From contig NZ_VMDW02000098.1 in NCBI RefSeq assembly GCF_007644045.2, forward strand, positions 186,001 to 250,000: a stretch of 64,000 nucleotides of DNA, read 5' to 3'. Of this stretch, positions 26,069-34,668 are shown piece by piece. The notes under the pieces are model-generated. The model saw only the letters and a program-made list of their open reading frames with translations. It had not been told where the DNA came from and did no database searches. The number at the start of each line of letters is the position of its first letter. Within the stretch, counting starts at the first letter, position 1. The position numbers and the translations under genes are program-made. This stretch comes from Vogesella urethralis. Lineage in GTDB: Bacteria; Pseudomonadota; Gammaproteobacteria; Burkholderiales; Chromobacteriaceae.

Positions 26069-26984
26069 TTACCCGCGCGATCTGATCGGCTACGGCCGCA
26101 ACCCGCCGCAGGCCGACTGGCCGGGCGGCGCCCGCCTGGCGCTGCAGTTCGTGCTCAATTACGAAGAGGGCGGCGAAAACTGCGTGCTGCACGGCGACGC
26201 CGGCTCCGAGCAGTTCCTGTCCGAGCTGTTCAGCCCCGCCAGCTACCCGGCGCGGCACCAGAGCATGGAAACCATTTACGAATACGGCGCACGCGTCGGC
26301 GTGTGGCGCATCCTGCGCGAGTTCGAGCAGCGCGGTTGGCCGCTGACCGTGTTCGCCGTCGGCATGGCGCTGCAACGCCACCCCGAGCTGGCCGCCGCGC
26401 TGGTGGAAGCCGGCCACGAGATTGCCTGCCACGGCTGGCGCTGGATTCACTACCAGCAGGTGGACGAGGCCACCGAGCGCGCCCACTTGCAGCAGGCCGT
26501 CGCGGTGCTGACCCAGCTGACCGGCAGCCGGCCGCTGGGCTGCTACATCGGGCGCGACAGCCCGCAAACGCGGCGGCTGGTGGCCGACGACGGCGGCTTT
26601 CTGTACGACGCCGACCACTACGGCGACGACCTGCCGTTCTGGCTGCCAGTACAAACCAGCGCCGGCCACACCGTGCCGCAGCTGATCGTGCCGTACACGC
26701 TGGACGTCAACGACATGCGCTTTGCGCTGCCGCAGGGCTACGCGCAGGGCGACGATTTCTACACCTACCTGAAAGACAGCTTCGACGTGCTGTACGCCGA
26801 AGGCGCGCACACGCCGCGCATGATGAGCGTGGGCATGCACTGCCGGCTGCTGGGCCGCCCCGGCCGCCTGCGCGCGCTGCAGCGCTTTCTGGATTACGTG
26901 GCGCAGCACCCGGCGGTATGGGTGTGCCGCCGCGTCGACATCGCCCGCCACTGGCGCCAGCGCCACCCGTATCAACCCGCTTGA
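26055..26984 (+). CDS. puuE: Allantoinase, PuuE type (polysaccharide deacetylase fold)
   Basis: Hydrolyses allantoin to allantoate. The 309-residue protein has the PuuE opening YPRDLIGYGRNPPQADWPGGARLALQFVLNYEEGGE and a NodB-like fold region (ARVGVWRILREFEQRGWPLTVFAVG, HGWRWIHYQQ). This is the metal-independent family, unrelated to AllB amidohydrolases. The start overlaps guaD by 14 bp, with GGAGCTGACCG upstream acting as ribosome site. Confidence 0.95.
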   Translation: MLTPDYPRDLIGYGRNPPQADWPGGARLALQFVLNYEEGGENCVLHGDAGSEQFLSELFSPASYPARHQSMETIYEYGARVGVWRILREFEQRGWPLTVFAVGMALQRHPELAAALVEAGHEIACHGWRWIHYQQVDEATERAHLQQAVAVLTQLTGSRPLGCYIGRDSPQTRRLVADDGGFLYDADHYGDDLPFWLPVQTSAGHTVPQLIVPYTLDVNDMRFALPQGYAQGDDFYTYLKDSFDVLYAEGAHTPRMMSVGMHCRLLGRPGRLRALQRFLDYVAQHPAVWVCRRVDIARHWRQRHPYQPA

Positions 26985-27011
26985 ATACCGCCCTGTTACC
27001 GGAGATTTGCC

Positions 27012-28022
27012 ATGTACGTACCTATCATCGCCCCGGCCGCCGAGCTGCCGGACTGGGCCGCCCGCAGCATCAACCTGGCCGACCCGCGCCTGGGCGCCGC
27101 CGGCCTGGCTTGCAGCGACGACTTTTTTGCGCCGCTGTCGCGCATGCTGGACCCGCAGCCGGCGCAGTTCATTCCCGGCAAGTACGACGACAACGGCAAA
27201 TGGATGGACGGCTGGGAAACACGGCGCAAGCGCACCACCGGCCACGACTGGGCCATCGTGCGCCTGGGCCGCCGCGGCCGCATTGCCGGCTTTGACGTCG
27301 ATACCAGCCACTTCACCGGCAACTACGCGCCGGCGGCGATGATTGAGGCCACCGTGTGCGACAGCGACGACGTGGCCGCCCTGCAGGCCGCCAGCTGGAC
27401 CGAGCTGCTGCCGGCCACCAGTCTGGGCGGCAACCGCCACCACCTGCTGCCGGCGTGCCGGGATGGCGAGTGGACCCACCTGCGCCTGCACATCTACCCC
27501 GACGGCGGCGTGGCGCGGCTGCGCGTGTACGGCCAGCCGGTGGGCAGCTGCGTGAGCGGCGAGCTGTACGACCTGGCGGCGCTGGAAAACGGCGGCCGCG
27601 CGGTGGCGTGGAACGACGCCCACTACGGCGTGCCGGCCAACCTGCTGCTGCCGGGGCGCGGCATCAATATGGGCGACGGCTGGGAAACCCGCCGCCGCCG
27701 CGAGCCGGGCAACGACTGGTGCCTGATCGCGCTGGGTCACCCCGGCACCCTGACGCGCATCGAGGTGGATACCGCCCACTTCAAGGGCAACTTCCCCGAC
27801 CGCTGCTCGCTGCAGGCGGCGTGGGTAGAAGGCGGCACCGACCAATCGCTCATCACGCAAAGCATGTTCTGGCCGCTGCTGTTGCCGGAGCAGCCGCTGG
27901 CGATGGACAGCATCCATGTCTTTGAAAACCTGGCCGCCCTGGGGCCGGTAACGCACGTGCGCCTGAACATCCACCCTGACGGCGGCGTGTCGCGCTTGCG
28001 CTTGTGGGGCAGGGCGCTGTAA
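27012..28022 (+). CDS. alc: Allantoicase
   Basis: Hydrolyses allantoate to ureidoglycolate and urea. The 336-residue protein is two repeats of the allantoicase fold. The motifs [22 protein letters not shown] (~65-86) and [23 protein letters not shown] (~219-241), and [17 protein letters not shown] and [17 protein letters not shown], mark the duplication. GGAGATTTGCC before the ATG is a good ribosome site. Its TAA overlaps the allA start as TAATG. Confidence 0.95.
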   Translation: MYVPIIAPAAELPDWAARSINLADPRLGAAGLACSDDFFAPLSRMLDPQPAQFIPGKYDDNGKWMDGWETRRKRTTGHDWAIVRLGRRGRIAGFDVDTSHFTGNYAPAAMIEATVCDSDDVAALQAASWTELLPATSLGGNRHHLLPACRDGEWTHLRLHIYPDGGVARLRVYGQPVGSCVSGELYDLAALENGGRAVAWNDAHYGVPANLLLPGRGINMGDGWETRRRREPGNDWCLIALGHPGTLTRIEVDTAHFKGNFPDRCSLQAAWVEGGTDQSLITQSMFWPLLLPEQPLAMDSIHVFENLAALGPVTHVRLNIHPDGGVSRLRLWGRAL

Positions 28023-28528
28023 TGGCGCCGCGCTTGCTGCAGCCGCAGCCGCTGACTGCCGCCGCCTTCGCCCCGTTTGGCGACGTGGTGGAGGCTGGGC
28101 CGCAGGTGCGCCAGTTTGCCATCAATGGTGGCAATACCACGCGCTACCACGACCTGATGCGCATCGACGTGGCCGACGGTGGCCACCCCATCGTCAGCGT
28201 GTTTCGCGGCCAACCCCGGGTGCTGCCGTTCCGCATTGCCATGCTGGAGCGGCACCCGCTGGGCAGTCAGGCTTTCGTGCCGCTGCACGGGCGGCCCTAT
28301 CTGGTGGTGGTGGCGCCGCCAGGCCCGGTGCCGGACGAGCAGGCGCTGCAGCTGTTTGTGGCGCGCGGCGACCAGGGCGTCAACTACGCGCGCGGCGTGT
28401 GGCACCACCCGTTGCTGGCCTTGCAGGCGGTCAGCGATTTTCTGGTGATCGATTACGCCGGCCCCGGCCCCAATTGCGACGAGGCGACGCTGGCGCAGCC
28501 GTGGTGGATTCCTGCCGATTGCGGCTGA
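28022..28528 (+). CDS. allA: Ureidoglycolate lyase
   Basis: Splits ureidoglycolate into glyoxylate and urea, the last step encoded here. The 168-residue protein matches AllA length and shows [16 protein letters not shown] at the N-terminus, [23 protein letters not shown], and [10 protein letters not shown] near 125-135. The ATG at 28022 is inside the alc stop codon, so translation is coupled. It is the last gene of the eleven-gene run and converges on the small deaminase gene with a 27-bp gap. Confidence 0.93.
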   Translation: MAPRLLQPQPLTAAAFAPFGDVVEAGPQVRQFAINGGNTTRYHDLMRIDVADGGHPIVSVFRGQPRVLPFRIAMLERHPLGSQAFVPLHGRPYLVVVAPPGPVPDEQALQLFVARGDQGVNYARGVWHHPLLALQAVSDFLVIDYAGPGPNCDEATLAQPWWIPADCG

Positions 28529-28555
28529 GCTGACACGTGACGGAGGGCGCCGCCG

Positions 28556-29041
28556 TCAGCCTTGCCAGAAGCCGTGGTGGGCGTCGGCGGCTTCATCTTC
28601 CAGCACCGGCCCCAGCACTTCTGTATCACGTTGGCCGCAAGCCAGCACGCGGCGGCAGGGCAGCGCCAGTGTGGGGTTTTCCGGGTGGTTGCCGGTCAGC
28701 GCCAGCAGCCGCGTTTCCGACAGCGCGTACACCACGCGGCCGATACCGCACCAGTACACGGCGCCGGCGCACATCGCGCACGGCTCGGCACTGCTGTACA
28801 GCGTGGCGCCGGCCAGCGTGGCAGCGTCGGCCACACGGCTGGCTTCGGCTGCGGCCACCAGCTCGGCGTGGCGGGTGGGGTTGCCCGGCGGCATCGAATC
28901 GTTGATGGCTTGCGCCAGGATGCGGCCATCGGCAGCCACCACCAGCGCGGCAAACGGGTGGCGGCCCTGGCGCCGTGCTTCGCGCGACAGGGCGATGGTT
29001 TGTTGCAGGTAGCGCTGGTCGTGGGCGGACAGGGTGCTCAT
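28556..29041 (-). CDS. Cytidine/guanine deaminase-like zinc deaminase
   Basis: A 161-residue CDA-fold deaminase with the zinc motif HAE (in NPTRHAELVAAAEA) and PCAMC (SSAEPCAMCAGAVYWCGI). The sequence is of the guanine deaminase/nucleoside deaminase type rather than tRNA-specific TadA: the PxxHAE region and the AGAVYWCGIGRVVYALSE stretch resemble the small GuaD enzymes. In this setting it would be a second, structurally unrelated guanine deaminase, or it may act on another base. The ATG at 29041 is the family start. Divergent from the BMP gene. Confidence 0.8.
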   Translation of the reverse strand: MSTLSAHDQRYLQQTIALSREARRQGRHPFAALVVAADGRILAQAINDSMPPGNPTRHAELVAAAEASRVADAATLAGATLYSSAEPCAMCAGAVYWCGIGRVVYALSETRLLALTGNHPENPTLALPCRRVLACGQRDTEVLGPVLEDEAADAHHGFWQG

Positions 29042-29210
29042 GGGGCAGTCTCCAAGGGGGCGGAAGGCCCCATTATTGGCCCCCGGCAGCGCTCTGCCCC
29101 CTATCAAAAACCGTATAAGCAACATAACTGCCGCGCGATGGGTCATGCTGCAGTGCACTGCTAGACTGGGTTTCACCTTTGCTCACTTTGCCAGCTGTCA
29201 GGAGAACCCC

Positions 29211-30278
29211 ATGTCTGCCATCCGTAGCACTCTGCTGTCTTGTCTGATCGCGTCGGCGCTGTCTGCCGGTGCCTACGCTGCCGACCCGCTGAAGGCGGCC
29301 TTTGTCTACATCGGCCCCACCGGCGACCACGGCTGGACCTATTCGCACGATCAGGGCCGCAAGGCGCTGGAGGCCGACGCCAAGATCCAGACCACCTTTG
29401 TCGAGAACGTGCCGGAAACCGCCGATGCCGAGCGCGTGTTCCGCGACCTGGCGCAAAAGGGCTACAAGGTGATCTTCGGTACCTCGTTCGGCTACATGAA
29501 CCAGATGCAAAAGGTGGCGCGCGCCTTCCCCAACACCGTGTTCATGCACGCTACCGGCTACAAGACGGCGGCCAACCTGGGCATTTACGATGCCCGTACT
29601 TACGAAGGCGCCTACCTGCTGGGCGTGGTGGCCGGCAAGATGAGCAAGAGCGGCAAGCTGGGCGTGGTGGGGTCCATTCCCATCCCGGAAGTCATCCGCA
29701 ACATCAACGCCTTCACGCTGGGCGCGCGTAGCGTGAACCCGGCAGCTAGCACCCGCGTGGTATGGGTGAACAGCTGGTTCGACCCGGGCAAGGAGCGCGA
29801 GGCGGCGCTGAGCCTGCTGTCGCAGGGCGCCGACGTGCTGATGCAGAATACCGACTCGCCGGCGGTGGTGCAGGCCGCCAAGGAGAAAGGCGCCATGGCC
29901 TTCGGCTGGGATTCCGACATGAGCAAGTTCGGTGGCGATGCGCAGCTGGCGGCGTCGGTACTGAACTGGGGCGTGCTGTACAAGGCCACGGTGAACGAGC
30001 TGCAAACGGGCAAGTGGAAGCCGGCCGGCAAATGGTGGGGGGTGAAGGAAGGCGCGGTGGATATCACGTCGTTCAGCCCCAAGGTACCGGCCGACGTGAA
30101 AACGCTGGCACTGGCACGGCGTGACGCATTGAAAACCGGCAGCCTGCACCCGTTTAGCGGCCCGCTGAAAGACCAGGCCGGCAAGGAAGTGCTGGCCAGC
30201 GGCAAACGCTATAGCGACGCGGAGCTCGGCAAGATGAACTTCTACCTACAAGGCGTGGTGGGCGAGGTACCGAAGTAA
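29211..30278 (+). CDS. BMP family ABC transporter substrate-binding protein
   Basis: Periplasmic binding protein, 355 residues. It has a signal peptide (MSAIRSTLLSCLIASALSAGAYA) and the BMP/PnrA fold (AFVYIGPTGDHGWTYSHDQGRKALE..., GDAQLAASVLNWGVLYKA). It completes the importer whose ATPase and permeases lie inside the xdh operon. The lipoprotein cysteine common in Gram-positive homologs is absent, as expected in a Gram-negative. Ribosome site AGGAGA. The 169-bp upstream gap holds a palindrome GCAGTGCACTGC at 29150-29161. A bidirectional terminator follows. Confidence 0.93.
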   Translation: MSAIRSTLLSCLIASALSAGAYAADPLKAAFVYIGPTGDHGWTYSHDQGRKALEADAKIQTTFVENVPETADAERVFRDLAQKGYKVIFGTSFGYMNQMQKVARAFPNTVFMHATGYKTAANLGIYDARTYEGAYLLGVVAGKMSKSGKLGVVGSIPIPEVIRNINAFTLGARSVNPAASTRVVWVNSWFDPGKEREAALSLLSQGADVLMQNTDSPAVVQAAKEKGAMAFGWDSDMSKFGGDAQLAASVLNWGVLYKATVNELQTGKWKPAGKWWGVKEGAVDITSFSPKVPADVKTLALARRDALKTGSLHPFSGPLKDQAGKEVLASGKRYSDAELGKMNFYLQGVVGEVPK

Positions 30279-30304
30279 GCCCGGCCTGGCAGATGACCCG
30301 GCAA

Positions 30305-30334
30305 GCAAAAGGCGCCCGGTAGGGCGCCTTTTGC
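30305..30334. terminator. Bidirectional terminator between bmp and cupin genes
   Basis: Perfect 13-bp arms GCAAAAGGCGCCC/GGGCGCCTTTTGC with loop GGTA; A- and T-tracts suit termination from both sides. Confidence 0.92.
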
Positions 30335-30357
30335 GTTGGGTGGCACGCCGGCAGGCG

Positions 30358-30741
30358 TCAGTCTTCCTTGCGCGCCAGGCGGTCTTCTTCGAACACGGCA
30401 AAGGTTTTCTTGGCCGGTTCCAGCACCTCCCACACGCCTTCGAAGCCGGCCGGAATCACGAAGTGCTGGCCAGCGCGGATATCGGCCACGCTGCCGTCGT
30501 CGCCCAGCAGGCGTACGTGGCCTTCCAGCAGGGTACAGAACTCGCATTCGGTGTACTTCACGCGCCAGGCACCGACACCACCGGACCACAGGCCGGCATG
30601 GAACTGGCCGGTGGGGTCGCTGTAGTGCATTTCCACGCTTTGCTCGCAGTCACCGCTGAGGCGACGTTCCTGCGGTGCGGCGAAGGTGTCCGGGGTGATC
30701 TCCTGCTGGTGGAATAGAACAATCTCATTGGCGCTAGTCAC
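30358..30741 (-). CDS. Cupin domain protein (Cupin_3/DUF861)
   Basis: A 127-residue single cupin barrel; YTECEFCTLLEGHVRLLGDDG and AGQHFVIPAGFEGVWEVLEP are typical of the DUF861 group, which includes ureidoglycine aminohydrolase-like proteins. The metal-ligand histidines of canonical cupins are partly replaced (ECEF), so activity is uncertain. Its promoter region shares an 11-mer with the uraH/uraD region, which hints at a purine role, but this is inference. It is separated from the purine genes only by a terminator. Confidence 0.75.
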   Translation of the reverse strand: MTSANEIVLFHQQEITPDTFAAPQERRLSGDCEQSVEMHYSDPTGQFHAGLWSGGVGAWRVKYTECEFCTLLEGHVRLLGDDGSVADIRAGQHFVIPAGFEGVWEVLEPAKKTFAVFEEDRLARKED

Positions 30742-30752
30742 GGCGCTACTCC

Positions 30753-30776
30753 TTTGTACTGATATCTTTATACAAA
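30753..30776. promoter_or_regulatory. Candidate operator upstream of the cupin gene
   Basis: Inverted repeat TTTGTA (30753-30758) and TACAAA (30771-30776). TTGTACTGATA at 30754-30764 is identical to 13121-13131 upstream of uraH, and both continue into TTATA. It lies 12 bp from the cupin start codon. Confidence 0.5.
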
Positions 30777-30810
30777 TCGTTGATTATGTTCGACACTGTG
30801 GCACAGCCCA

Positions 30811-30822
30811 AGGTTGGCCGCA
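30811..30822 (+). repeat. Dispersed 12-mer, exact copy
   Basis: Intergenic, between the cupin gene and the MFS-acyltransferase gene, flanked as AAGGTTGGCCGCAAG. Confidence 0.9.
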
Positions 30823-30842
30823 AGGGCTGGCCTGCACTGTTG

Positions 30843-32723
30843 TCAGCGCCAGTCACCGCGTAAACGGGCCACATCGTCCTGCAGCCCGGCTGCTGTTACG
30901 GCCTCGGCCGAAACGGGGGCGCCGGCCTTCAGCGCAATGCGCGACCGGATGCGGCGCGGCCAGCTCAACATGGCCGGGCCGTAACGGCGCGAGAAGAAAC
31001 TGCCCCACATGCCGCACAGCGCCAGTGGTACCACCGGCACCGGGGTGCGGGTCACGATCTCTTCGATGCCCGGCTTGAACACATTGATATTGCCATCATA
31101 GGTGATCTTGCCTTCGGGGAAGATGCACACCACCTCGCCCTCGGCCAGCGCGGCGGCCACCGCGTCAAACGCGCGCGCTTTGGCGTGCGGGTCTTCCTTG
31201 GCCGGCGCAATCGGAATGGCGCGGGCGGTGCGGAACACGAAGTTCAGCAGCGGTACCTTGAAGATGTTGTGGTCCATCACGAAGCGCACCGGGCGGCGTA
31301 CGGCACCGGCCAGGATCAGCGCGTCCATGAAGCTGACGTGGTTGCAGACCAGCACGCACGGGCCTTCCTCGGGGATGTGTTGCAGGTCTTCTTCGCGGAT
31401 GCGGTACAGGGTGTTGGTGGCGATCCACACCAGGAAGCGCATCAGGAATTCCGGCAGCAGGCTGTAGATGTACGCTGCTACCACCAGGTTGAGCAGGGCG
31501 GCGATCAGCAGCACCTTGGGAATGCTCACTTCGAGTGCCGCCAGCACGGCGGCGAACACGGCGCTGGCCACCATGAACAGCGAGTTCAGGATGTTGTTGG
31601 CCGCAATGGCGCGCGAGCGGAACGCCGGCGCGGCGCGGCTCTGGATCAGCGCGTACAGCGGCACGATGTAGAAGCCGCCGAAGATGCCGATCAGCGTGAA
31701 GTCCAGCATCAGGCGCCAGTGGCTGGCGTCGTGCACGAAGGCCAGCCAGTCCAGCGTCTGCGCTGGCAGGGCCGGGGTAGCAAAGTACAAATCGATGCCG
31801 AACAGGCACAGGCCCAGCGAGCCGAACGGCACCAGGCCCAGCTCCACCTTGCTGCCGGACAGCCGCTCGCACAGCATCGAGCCCACGCCCACGCCCAGCG
31901 AAAACAGCGTCATCAGCAGCGTATAGACGCTGGCGTCGCCGCCCAGCACCGCGCTGGCGTAGGTAGGCAGCTTGGACAGGTAAATGGCGCCCAGGAACCA
32001 GAACCACGAAATGCCCAGCAGCGACAGCCACACGGCGCGGTTCTGTTTGGCTTCGCGGATGATGGCCCAGGTCTGGCGGCCGAAGTGCCAGTCGATCGGC
32101 AGGTCGGCCGCCGCCGGTGGTGCCGGCGGCATGGCGCGGGCCGACGCGTAACCGGCCAGCGCGCAGGCCAGCAGTGCTGCGATCAGCGTGATGCGGCTGT
32201 CGTCGGCGGCCACCAGCACGGTGCCGGCCACCTGGCCCAGAATGATGGACACAAAGGTGCCCATCTCGATCAGGCCGTTGCCGCCTACCAGCTCCTGCGG
32301 TTTCAGGTACTGCGGCAGCACGCTGAACTTCAGCGGCCCGAACAGCGTGGAGTGGATGCCCATCAGCAGGATGGTGCTCATCAGGATCACGCCGTTGTGC
32401 AGCCAGAAGCCCAGTGCCGCTACCAGCATGATGGCGATCTCCATCTGCTTCACCAGCCGGGCGATGACGGCCTTGTCGTACTTTTCGCACAGCTGGCCGG
32501 CGGTGGCGGAAAACAGGAAGAACGGCAGGATGAACAGTGCGGCGGCCAACTGGATCATCAGCTCCGGCGCCAGGCCCAGCATGCGCATGCCGTGGAAGTT
32601 GATCAGCACCACCACGGCGTTCTTCAGCAAGTTGTCGTTGAAGGCACCGAAAAACTGGGTGACGAACAGCGGCAGGAAACGCCGCGTGCGGAACAGGTCG
32701 AACTGGTTGGGGTGGTGCGCCAT
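30843..32723 (-). CDS. MFS lysophospholipid transporter fused to 1-acylglycerol-3-phosphate acyltransferase
   Basis: A 626-residue inner membrane protein. Residues ~1-430 form an MFS-like transporter resembling LplT (FVTQFFGAFNDNLLKNAVVV). Residues ~440-600 form a PlsC-type acyltransferase with NHVSFMD (catalytic His462, Asp467), FPEGK (~535) and the PxxP-like PVPVVPLALCG. This suggests flipping and re-acylation of lysophospholipids. The acyl-ACP synthetase domain found in many Aas/LplT fusions is absent. The ATG at 32723 gives the transporter N-terminus. Confidence 0.88.
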   Translation of the reverse strand: MAHHPNQFDLFRTRRFLPLFVTQFFGAFNDNLLKNAVVVLINFHGMRMLGLAPELMIQLAAALFILPFFLFSATAGQLCEKYDKAVIARLVKQMEIAIMLVAALGFWLHNGVILMSTILLMGIHSTLFGPLKFSVLPQYLKPQELVGGNGLIEMGTFVSIILGQVAGTVLVAADDSRITLIAALLACALAGYASARAMPPAPPAAADLPIDWHFGRQTWAIIREAKQNRAVWLSLLGISWFWFLGAIYLSKLPTYASAVLGGDASVYTLLMTLFSLGVGVGSMLCERLSGSKVELGLVPFGSLGLCLFGIDLYFATPALPAQTLDWLAFVHDASHWRLMLDFTLIGIFGGFYIVPLYALIQSRAAPAFRSRAIAANNILNSLFMVASAVFAAVLAALEVSIPKVLLIAALLNLVVAAYIYSLLPEFLMRFLVWIATNTLYRIREEDLQHIPEEGPCVLVCNHVSFMDALILAGAVRRPVRFVMDHNIFKVPLLNFVFRTARAIPIAPAKEDPHAKARAFDAVAAALAEGEVVCIFPEGKITYDGNINVFKPGIEEIVTRTPVPVVPLALCGMWGSFFSRRYGPAMLSWPRRIRSRIALKAGAPVSAEAVTAAGLQDDVARLRGDWR

Positions 32724-32859
32724 GGGGCGTCTCTTTCGCAAGTGCAATGCACAATGCGGCGATGGTATGCCATGCAGCCGCTGCATTACAAACCAGCGGC
32801 TATGACAGCTCCGTGACGGCGGCGTATGCTAGGGAGGTTTTCCTGGCTGTGCCGACATC

Positions 32860-34248
32860 ATGACCATCAATCCCATCCTCAATAGCGATTCGTACAAACT
32901 CAGCCATTGGGCGCAATATCCGCCCGGTACCCAGGGTATGTATTCCTACGTGGCGGCCCGTGGCGGCACCGCGTCGCATGTGTTGTTTTTTGGCCTGCAG
33001 GCCCTGCTGAAGGATTACCTGAGCCAGCGCCTGACGCTGGCGCATATCGACGAGGCCGAGGCCGTGGTGACCCAGCATGGCCTGCCGTTTAACCGCGCCG
33101 GTTTCGAGCGCATCGTGCGCCTGCACGACGGCTACTGGCCGGTGCGCATCCGCGCGGTGCCGGAAGGCGAGCTGGTACCGACCGGCATTCCGATGATCAC
33201 CATCGAATCCACCGACCCCGAGCTGTTCTGGGTGGTGTCGTTCCTGGAAACGGCACTGCTGCGCGTGTGGTACCCGATCAGCGTGGCCACCCGCAGCTTC
33301 CGCGCCAAGGAGATCATCCGCCGCTACCTGCAGCAGACCGCCGACGACCTGTCCGGCCTGCCGTTCAAGCTGCACGATTTCGGCGCCCGCGGCGTGTCCA
33401 GCTACGAAAGCTCGGAAATCGGCGGCCTGGCACATTTGGTGAACTTCCAGGGCAGCGATACGCTGGCCGCGCTGGTGGCCGCCCGCCGCCATTACCACGA
33501 ACCGTGCGCCGCGTTTTCCATTCCGGCCGCCGAGCACTCCACCATCACCGCCTGGGGCCGCCCGCAAGAGGGCGAGGCCTTTGCCAACATGCTGGCGCGC
33601 TTTGCCAAGCCCGGCGCGCTGCTGGCGGTGGTGAGCGACAGCTACGACGTGTTCCACGCCGTCAGCGAGCTGTGGGGCGAACAGCTCCGCCAGCAGGTGA
33701 TCGATAGCGGTGCCACCGTGGTGATCCGCCCCGATTCCGGCGAGCCGGTACAAGTGGTGGCCGAAGTGGTGGAAAGGTTGGCCGCAGCGTTTGGTACCAC
33801 CGTCAACAGCAAGGGGTACCGCGTGCTGAACCACGTACGGGTGATCCAGGGCGACGGCGTCAACCTGGCCAGCATCGACGCCATCCTGTCGCGGCTGGCC
33901 AAGCTGGGCTACAGCGCCGACAACGTGGCCTTCGGCATGGGCGCCGAGCTGCTGCAGAAGCTGGACCGCGATACCCACAAGATGGCGCTGAAGTGCTCGG
34001 CCATCTGCATCAACGGCGAGTGGCGCGACGTGTTCAAAGACCCGGTCACCGACCCCGGCAAACGCTCGCTGGGCGGCCGCGTGGTGGCCGCGCGCGACAG
34101 CCGTGCCGCCTGGGGCGTGAACACGCTGGAGCGCGTGTCCGACATCGACCTGCAAATGCGGGTGGTGTGGGAAAACGGCCGCTTGCTGGTAGACGAAACC
34201 CTGGCCGACATCCGCGCGCGTGCGGCCTTGCACCTGGAGGAAAGATGA
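32860..34248 (+). CDS. nadV: Nicotinamide phosphoribosyltransferase
   Basis: Makes NMN from nicotinamide and PRPP, a salvage route to NAD. The 462-residue protein carries NAMPT-type signatures: LNSDSYKLSHWAQYPPG at the N-terminus, HDFGARGVSSYESS, FSIPAAEHSTITAWG, VVSDSYDVFHAVSELWG and the VIRPDSGEP phosphate loop. These distinguish it from PncB. RLAA near 306-309 uses the exact 12-mer. A GGGAGG lies far upstream (~20 bp), so the ribosome site is weak. It overlaps the next gene by ATGA. Confidence 0.92.
   Translation: MTINPILNSDSYKLSHWAQYPPGTQGMYSYVAARGGTASHVLFFGLQALLKDYLSQRLTLAHIDEAEAVVTQHGLPFNRAGFERIVRLHDGYWPVRIRAVPEGELVPTGIPMITIESTDPELFWVVSFLETALLRVWYPISVATRSFRAKEIIRRYLQQTADDLSGLPFKLHDFGARGVSSYESSEIGGLAHLVNFQGSDTLAALVAARRHYHEPCAAFSIPAAEHSTITAWGRPQEGEAFANMLARFAKPGALLAVVSDSYDVFHAVSELWGEQLRQQVIDSGATVVIRPDSGEPVQVVAEVVERLAAAFGTTVNSKGYRVLNHVRVIQGDGVNLASIDAILSRLAKLGYSADNVAFGMGAELLQKLDRDTHKMALKCSAICINGEWRDVFKDPVTDPGKRSLGGRVVAARDSRAAWGVNTLERVSDIDLQMRVVWENGRLLVDETLADIRARAALHLEER
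33775..33786 (+). repeat. Dispersed 12-mer, exact copy
   Basis: In nadV, read AGG TTG GCC GCA (Arg-Leu-Ala-Ala). Confidence 0.9.
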
Positions 34249-34607
34249 GCCCCGAACACGTGATTCAGGCACAGCTGGATGCCTACAACGCCAAAGACCT
34301 CGACGCGCTGCTGGGCTGCTACGCCAGCGACGCCAGCATGTACCTGTACCCGGCCACGCTGGTGGCGCAGGGTCATGACGAGATCCGCCAGCGCATGAAG
34401 CTGCGCTTTGCCGAGCCGGACCTGTACGCGCAGTTGCTGCGCCGGGTGGTGATCGGCGAGGTGGTGATCGACGAGGAAATGGTGACCCGAAACTTCCCGG
34501 CCGGCCGCGGCAAGGTGGCGATGACCATGATCTACCGCGTGCAGCACGGCCGTATCGTGGACGCTTCCACCATCATGGGCGAGCCGCAGCTGGAGCAGCC
34601 GGGCTGA
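34245..34607 (+). CDS. SnoaL/NTF2-like small protein
   Basis: A 120-residue protein with the NTF2-like pattern: an N-terminal helix pair (VIQAQLDAYNAKDLDALLGCYASDASMYL) followed by beta strands (MIYRVQHGRIVDASTIMGEP). Members are often steroid-isomerase-like or nuclear-transport-like folds with varied roles, and the role here is unknown. Translation is coupled to nadV (4-bp overlap, strong GGAGGAAAG site), so a link to NAD salvage is possible. A strong terminator follows. Confidence 0.8.
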   Translation: MSPEHVIQAQLDAYNAKDLDALLGCYASDASMYLYPATLVAQGHDEIRQRMKLRFAEPDLYAQLLRRVVIGEVVIDEEMVTRNFPAGRGKVAMTMIYRVQHGRIVDASTIMGEPQLEQPG

Positions 34608-34628
34608 ACCGTCTGCGCCGTCCACCAC

Positions 34629-34659
34629 AGCCTGCCCGTTACCATCGGCAGGCTTTTTT
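34629..34659 (+). terminator. Rho-independent terminator after the nadV operon
   Basis: AGCCTGCC/GGCAGGCT stem with a 10-nt loop and a following T-run. Confidence 0.85.
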
Positions 34660-34668
34660 GCGCCGGTT

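Noticed and set aside
28556-29041. tRNA adenosine deaminase TadA
   Set aside because: The context and the AGAVYWCGIGRVVYALSE stretch fit nucleobase deaminases better; TadA usually lies in other settings.
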